Below are positions 59,711 to 64,000 of a DNA stretch of 64,000 bases, piece after piece; the stretch's first letter is position 1; every line of letters begins with the position of its first letter. The DNA is taken from the NCBI GenBank assembly GCA_050485485.1, contig JBJHBM010000002.1:1-64000 (forward strand), written 5' to 3'. Under the pieces are notes generated by a model. It did not search any database. It was not told the DNA's origin and saw nothing but the letters and a program-made list of their open reading frames with translations. Source of the DNA: WHSO01 sp050485485. GTDB taxonomy: Bacteria > Pseudomonadota > Alphaproteobacteria > SMXQ01. Position numbers and translations under genes: made by a program.

Positions 59711-61210
59711 CTAGCCGGAGGCGTCGGCCGGCAGGACGAAGCGGAAGCTGGCGCCGCCCCAGTCGTTGGATTCCACCCACAGGCGCCCGTCATGGGCGGA
59801 GATGATGGAGCGCGAGAGCGAAAGCCCGATCCCCATGCCCTGAGGCTTGGTGGTCATGAAGGGCTGGAACAGTTTGTCCCTGATCTCGTCGGAGATTCCG
59901 GGCCCGCTGTCATGGACGGCGAACTCCGCCAGCATGTCCTCGTGTCGCCATGCGGTCGCGATCAGGAGGCGGCGGTCCTCGACATCCGCCAGGGCGTCCA
60001 CGGCATTGCGCACGAGGTTGAGGACGACTTGCTGGACCTGCACCCTATCCACGAAGATCGCGGGAATCGCCGGCGCGAGCCGCACCTCGGTCGCGATGCC
60101 GCTTTCGCGCACCCCGACGAGGGCCAGGGCGAGGGCATCGTTGACCAGGGCGTTGATGTCCGCCCGGTCGCGCTCCGATTTCTCCTTGCGGATGAAGGAG
60201 CGGAAGTGGCGGATGATGTTGCGCGTGCGCTCGATCTGGGCTTCCGCCTTGCCCGCGATCTCGCGCACGGTGCCGGGATCGGCGTCGGGCCGCTCCAGGA
60301 GGCGCCGGCAGGCGGCGACGTAGTTGGAGATCGCGGTGAGGGGCTGGTTGATCTCGTGCGCGATCGCCGAGGTCATCTCGCCTACGGCGGCGACGCGGCC
60401 GGCGTGGATCAACTCGGTGTTCAGCTTCCTGAGTTCGTCTTCCGTCGCCTTGCGCAGCGAGATATCGCGGATGAACCCGGTGAACAGACGGGCATCGTCG
60501 ACGAAGACCTCGTCCACCATGAGCTCGATCGGGAAGGTCGAGCCGTCCTTGCGCCGGGCGACCAGCTCGCGGACCTGGCCGATGATGCGCTTTTCCCCGG
60601 TCGCGAAGTAATGCGCCATGTAGCCGTCGTGTTCCCGGCGATAGGGCTCCGGCATGAGGACCGAGACGTTGCGGCCGAGCACCTCGGCCGCCCCGTAGCC
60701 GAACATCCGCTCCCCCTGCGGGCTGAACTCGCGGATCAGGCCACGGTCGTCGATCACGACGATGGCTTCCGGCGAGGTGCCGATGACGGACTGGAGCAGC
60801 GCGGCGCGTTCGCGCGATTCGGAAACCGCCCCGGCATCGACGGACGGCGTGCCGATGGCGAGTATCGCCCGCCGGGTGCCGTCTTCCCCGGAGACGGCAC
60901 GGAACATCCATTCGATGCAGGGGCCGGGGCGCGCGCGGAAGCGGCCGAGCAGCCCGTCGGGCGCGGCCCCGTCATGCCCGAGCACGGTGCAGCGGACGTT
61001 GTCGCGCTCCTCGGCCGGCGCAAGAACGTCCCAGACGGCCCGCCCGATGGCGTCCTGGGCGCTTAGGCCCATCGCGGTCTCGCAGGTCCGGTTGAGACCT
61101 GTGATCCGCCCGTCGGGCGCGAGGGTGCAGACCGACACTCCCGCCGTCTCGAGCGCCAGTTCGGCGATCTCGATTTTTATGTTGGGCTGGGAAGCTTCGG
61201 CGCGGGCCAC
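59711..61210 (-). CDS. fixL: FixL-like oxygen-sensing PAS histidine kinase
   Basis: 499 residues from a GTG at 61210 with GGGAGGAT upstream. A degenerate N-terminal PAS (about 15-120) is followed by the heme-PAS domain (about 135-255): PYRREHDGYMAHYF contains His194, matching the FixL proximal heme ligand, and RIIGQVRELVARRKDG the conserved distal arginine region. The kinase core has the phospho-His285 in SAIAHEINQPL, the N box LNLVRNAVDAL, and G boxes HDSGPGIS and GMGIGLSLSRSI. No membrane segments are evident, so it appears cytoplasmic, as in Bradyrhizobium. It pairs with fixJ 23 bases downstream. Confidence 0.87.
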   Translation of the reverse strand: MARAEASQPNIKIEIAELALETAGVSVCTLAPDGRITGLNRTCETAMGLSAQDAIGRAVWDVLAPAEERDNVRCTVLGHDGAAPDGLLGRFRARPGPCIEWMFRAVSGEDGTRRAILAIGTPSVDAGAVSESRERAALLQSVIGTSPEAIVVIDDRGLIREFSPQGERMFGYGAAEVLGRNVSVLMPEPYRREHDGYMAHYFATGEKRIIGQVRELVARRKDGSTFPIELMVDEVFVDDARLFTGFIRDISLRKATEDELRKLNTELIHAGRVAAVGEMTSAIAHEINQPLTAISNYVAACRRLLERPDADPGTVREIAGKAEAQIERTRNIIRHFRSFIRKEKSERDRADINALVNDALALALVGVRESGIATEVRLAPAIPAIFVDRVQVQQVVLNLVRNAVDALADVEDRRLLIATAWRHEDMLAEFAVHDSGPGISDEIRDKLFQPFMTTKPQGMGIGLSLSRSIISAHDGRLWVESNDWGGASFRFVLPADASG

Positions 61211-61228
61211 CTCGCAATATCCTCCCGG

Positions 61229-61253
61229 TTCACGTGGAAAAGCCCTACGTGAA
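61229..61253. promoter_or_regulatory. Inverted repeat in the fixL leader
   Basis: TTCACGT (61229-61235) and ACGTGAA (61247-61253) are exact complements around 11 bases, 19 bases ahead of the fixL start codon. The shared ACGTG core with the repeat at 58391 suggests a common regulator, but this is inference. Confidence 0.45.
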
Positions 61254-61508
61254 AATAATACTTAGTCTATCAAACATTGTCATCTTCCGACGACGGGAGG
61301 GGCGTGACGGCGAGCTCTTTCCCGCGATCCCCCGATCGCACAAGACTCGTCATCGAAACCGGTTGGGTGGAGCCTTGGGAGCGACCGCATCCTCCCTGGC
61401 CCCCTAGGTACACGTTCCGGTCCTGCTCCTCACTGTTCGTAATCTGGTCTGCGGCGGACCAAGATAAGTTTTGCCGAGCCGCCACCGTGGCCCGTAAGAT
61501 AGCCAGCC

Positions 61509-61892
61509 ATGAGGGGGACAAGACGGCATCAACCGGGGATAGCCGGTGCCTGCATGGCCATGCTGGCGCTGGTCGTTCTGTCGGCTGCGTCGCCTCTCTA
61601 TCTTACACATGTTCTACAGGTTGGCGTTTCTCATTCCGGTTATGGCATAACCCATAAAGCCGGAGCCGAACCGTCCGATCCAGCCGATCCTATTGGCGAA
61701 AGCAGCTCCGGCCGCCACTGTCCGGTTTGCGTTCTCGGAGACATGGCGTCCGGTCTGCTGAAGCCGGCAGCCGCAGCCCTGCAGGGGCCGGTTTTCTACT
61801 TTCTTGCGATTTTCAACATGCCGCCCGGTGCGGACGTGCCGGGCGAGCGGCGTGTTTTCGCGCAGCCGCGCGCGCCGCCGGTGCCCGCCTGA
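61509..61892 (+). CDS. DUF2946 family protein
   Basis: 127 residues. N-terminal membrane or signal segment (AGACMAMLALVVLSAASPLY), a middle with GYGITHKAG, and the family motif HCPVCVLGD near residue 70, followed by a second hydrophobic part. DUF2946 proteins occur in copper and other metal gene clusters; the CPVC motif suggests metal binding. It leads a copper-associated unit with the YcnI-like and CopC-CopD genes and is divergent from fixL; no copper-regulator operator was recognised in the 298-base spacer. Confidence 0.78.
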   Translation: MRGTRRHQPGIAGACMAMLALVVLSAASPLYLTHVLQVGVSHSGYGITHKAGAEPSDPADPIGESSSGRHCPVCVLGDMASGLLKPAAAALQGPVFYFLAIFNMPPGADVPGERRVFAQPRAPPVPA

Positions 61893-61966
61893 TTTCGCAG
61901 CGGTCCGCCCTCAATGCCCATCATGTGTGCGGACCATCAGGCCATTCGACATCACCGGAGATTCCC

Positions 61967-62491
61967 ATGAAACGCACGATCGCAAGTGCGGCGCTTGTCG
62001 CCGCGTCCCTCCTCATTCCCGCCACGGCGGCCCAGGCCCACGTCACCCTGGAGGTGCAGAAGGCACCGGCCGACAGCAACTACAAGGCCGTCATCCGCGT
62101 GCCCCATGGCTGCGACGGCTCTCCCACCACGGCGGTCAGGGTATTGATCCCCGAAGACGTGGGGAGCGTCAAAGCGATGCCTAAGCCGGGATGGCAGTTG
62201 ACGACCGTCCGCGTGAAGCTGGAGGAGCCGTATAAAGATTCTCATGGCAACGCGGTGACCGAGCGCGTGTCAGAGATCCGCTGGACGGGTGGTCGCCTCC
62301 TGGACGAGAACTATGACGAGTTTGTGATGCGTATCCGCCTGCCCAACAGGCCTGGCGAGACGCTGTACCTGCCGACGGTGCAGGAATGCGAGAAGGGCGT
62401 TCACCGCTGGATCGAGATTCCGGCCGCCGGGAAAACCCGTCGCGACTACAGGGAGCCGGCGCCGCAGCTGATCCTGGGACCGAAGAACTAG
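61967..62491 (+). CDS. YcnI-like periplasmic protein (DUF1775)
   Basis: 174 residues with CCGGAG ahead of the ATG. Signal peptide MKRTIASAALVAASLLIPAT ending at AQA; the mature N-terminal histidine in HVTLEVQKAPADSNYKAVIR is the copper ligand position of the YcnI family, and the fold continues with RVPHGCDGSPTTAVRVLIPE and the tryptophan-containing PKPGWQLTT. It likely binds Cu(II) in the periplasm. It lies between DUF2946 and CopC-CopD. Confidence 0.85.
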   Translation: MKRTIASAALVAASLLIPATAAQAHVTLEVQKAPADSNYKAVIRVPHGCDGSPTTAVRVLIPEDVGSVKAMPKPGWQLTTVRVKLEEPYKDSHGNAVTERVSEIRWTGGRLLDENYDEFVMRIRLPNRPGETLYLPTVQECEKGVHRWIEIPAAGKTRRDYREPAPQLILGPKN

Positions 62492-62513
62492 CCTGGGAAA
62501 AGGGCAACACGTC

Positions 62514-62579
62514 GGGACCGCTTGCCTGTACCGCTCCCCGCGGCGCTTTCGTGCGGGGACGCGGCGGGCAAGCGGTCCC
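62514..62579 (+). repeat. Nested hairpin between ycnI-like and copCD genes
   Basis: GGGACCGCTTGCC (62514-62526) is the exact complement of GGCAAGCGGTCCC (62567-62579), with CCCCGC / GCGGGG (62536-62541 / 62553-62558) as an inner hairpin. No U tract follows; it may be an RNA-stability or partial-termination element. Confidence 0.7.
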
Positions 62580-62614
62580 GGTCCTGACGAAGTATTCCCC
62601 TGAAGGAGACCTCA

Positions 62615-64000
62615 ATGGTTGCCTGGCGCATCGTTACGCTGGCATTGGCCGCGTGCCTCTCGTTTCTCCTGCATGTGCAGGATGTGCGGGCTCATGCCGT
62701 CCTGCTGGAAACGTCGCCCGGCGCGGACGCCGTGGCCGCTGCCCCGGAACGCGTGACCTTGACGTTCAACGAGCCGGTGCGGATCGTGTTCGCCCGCATT
62801 CTCGATGCATCGGGAAAGGAGATCGTGCCGGCGCGGCCGGCCCGGTCGGTGGACCATCGCGTCGAGATCGACTTGCCCTCCGGGATCGCCGATGGTGGCT
62901 ATATCGTCAGCTGGCGCGTGATTTCGGAGGACTCCCATCCGATTGGCGGCTCCTTCCGTTTTGCCGTGGGGGCATTTCCCGAAAACTGGCTGGCCGATGC
63001 GCCGACGGATACGTCGGGCTGGTGGGACTGGCTATGGCGCAGCGCGACGGTACTCAGCCGAACGGTCTTTCTGATGGCTCTTCTGTCCGCCGCCGGGGGA
63101 ATCTGCTTCCTCGTCGCGTTCCGGGCCCATGTCCGCATGGACGGCGAAGGCCAGGACTATCGTCGTGCCGCGGCGTTCGCTTTCCTGTCCGCACTGGCCG
63201 CCGCCGCCTACATTCCGGTGCAAGGAGGGCTGATCCTCGGTGTCGCTCCGGGCGATGCGCTGAATCTGGATTTGTGGCGGACGGGCGTGCGGTCGTCCCT
63301 CGGCGCGAGCGCCTTGATTTCGGGCAGCGCGATGGCGGCCGCCGGTATCGGGCTGCTGTCCGGCATGTTTCTGTCGGGGGGGCGGAAACGGCTGCCGGCG
63401 GTATTGCTGGTGATCGCCGCCGCCGCGGTGGGCGCCCTTGCCTTCGCGGGCCATGCAGCCACGGCCAGCCCGCGCACCGTGACTGCGCCGGCGGTCGCCA
63501 TCCATGCCGGCCTAGCGGCGGCTTGGTTGGGGGCGCTCTGGCCGCTTCTGGCAGCGGCGGGCCGCCTTCCCGCGCAGGAGCTTGCGGCACTCCTCGCGCG
63601 CTTCTCCCGTATGGCCGTCGCTGCGGTGGCCGTCCTGCTGGCGGCGGGAGTGGTGATCGCGTGGGTGCAGGTGGAAAGCCTGCCGGCCCTGGTCGAGACG
63701 GATTACGGGCGGTTCCTGTTGATCAAGCTGGGTTTCGTGGCTCTGGTCCTGCTGGCGGCAGTGGAGAACAAGCGCCGCCTGACTCCGGCGCTCGCGCGCG
63801 GCGACGAAGGGGCACGGGGGCGCCTCGCGCGCAACATTCGGCTGGAGATCGCGGGGTTGTCGGCGGCGATCCTGGTCACGGCGGCGCTGGGCCAGAACAC
63901 GCCCCCGCGTGCGCTCGCGGACATGCATGCCCTTCATCAGGGGGGACACGTGCACGGGCATGTGCACGATATCTCCCGGGCCGTGGGGCCGGGGAAGATC
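62615..64000 (+). CDS. Copper resistance CopC-CopD fusion protein (partial, right edge)
   Basis: Open from the ATG at 62615 (GAAGGAG upstream) to the window end, 462 codons without a stop. A signal peptide (MVAWRIVTLALAACLSFLLH, cleavage before HAVLL) is followed by a CopC domain with N-terminal His and the family block SEDSHPIGGSFRFAVG (about 27-125), then a CopD-type membrane domain of about seven segments and a His-rich tail HQGGHVHGHVHD. Such fusions bind periplasmic copper and pass it inward. The C-terminus is outside the window. Confidence 0.88.
   Translation, partial: MVAWRIVTLALAACLSFLLHVQDVRAHAVLLETSPGADAVAAAPERVTLTFNEPVRIVFARILDASGKEIVPARPARSVDHRVEIDLPSGIADGGYIVSWRVISEDSHPIGGSFRFAVGAFPENWLADAPTDTSGWWDWLWRSATVLSRTVFLMALLSAAGGICFLVAFRAHVRMDGEGQDYRRAAAFAFLSALAAAAYIPVQGGLILGVAPGDALNLDLWRTGVRSSLGASALISGSAMAAAGIGLLSGMFLSGGRKRLPAVLLVIAAAAVGALAFAGHAATASPRTVTAPAVAIHAGLAAAWLGALWPLLAAAGRLPAQELAALLARFSRMAVAAVAVLLAAGVVIAWVQVESLPALVETDYGRFLLIKLGFVALVLLAAVENKRRLTPALARGDEGARGRLARNIRLEIAGLSAAILVTAALGQNTPPRALADMHALHQGGHVHGHVHDISRAVGPGKI

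Overview
The window is chromosomal DNA of a very GC-rich alphaproteobacterium, most likely of the Rhodospirillales or a close relative. The evidence is the alphaproteobacterial gene sets and orders (aroA-cmk divergent from a FYDLN-type acidic zinc-ribbon gene; kdsD-lptC-lptA-lptB-rpoN-ptsN; a complex-I NDUFA9-like gene; DUF1150; a FixL/FixJ/FixK-type cascade) together with strong third-position GC. No replicon origin, CRISPR array or transposase was seen. Genus-level identity cannot be read from the sequence.

From 1 to 48 kb the content is mostly core housekeeping. 1-4.6 kb: cmk (cut by the window edge), aroA, a zinc-ribbon gene, tRNA-Ala(GGC), a secreted protein, a small heat-shock protein, DUF1150 and ptsN. 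4.86-10.7 kb: a minus-strand block of rpoN, lptB, lptA, lptC, kdsD and an RNase D-like gene, so sigma-54 sits with LPS export. 10.75-13 kb: tRNA-Leu(CAG), an NDUFA9-like gene, uppP. 13.3-19.3 kb: gltD-gltB (NADPH glutamate synthase). 19.6-29 kb: a secreted methyltransferase with a tandem tetrapeptide repeat, an amino-acid permease, a FzlA/GST-like protein, hypothetical proteins, a TPR protein, an epimerase, a hydrolase and two glycosyltransferases. 29.1-36.1 kb: thrS-infC-rpmI-rplT-pheS-pheT, with infC starting at the rare codon ATA. 36.3-37.4 kb: two small exported proteins of lower GC. 37.5-48.2 kb: two divergent RND efflux adaptor/permease pairs on either side of lepA.

After tRNA-Ser(GGA) at 48.8 kb the character changes. 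A 2.3-kb stretch is visibly less GC-rich, is peppered with a CAGGGA/TCCCTG motif that forms several inverted repeats, and holds an AI-2E-family permease gene flanked by two imperfect direct repeats of about 100 bp. Then comes a ten-gene minus-strand cluster (51.1-61.2 kb): FixL-like heme-PAS kinase, FixJ-like regulator, a stand-alone receiver, a FixK-like Crp/Fnr regulator, a hemerythrin-domain protein coupled to a small secreted protein, glycogen synthase, Hsp20, a universal stress protein and PEP synthase. Perfect TTGA-N6-TCAA boxes lie in front of hsp20 and usp, so the cluster reads as an oxygen-sensing cascade beside its own targets: stress protection and carbon storage or gluconeogenesis under low oxygen. 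The window ends in a copper-associated operon (DUF2946, YcnI-like, CopC-CopD fusion), the last gene running off the right edge.
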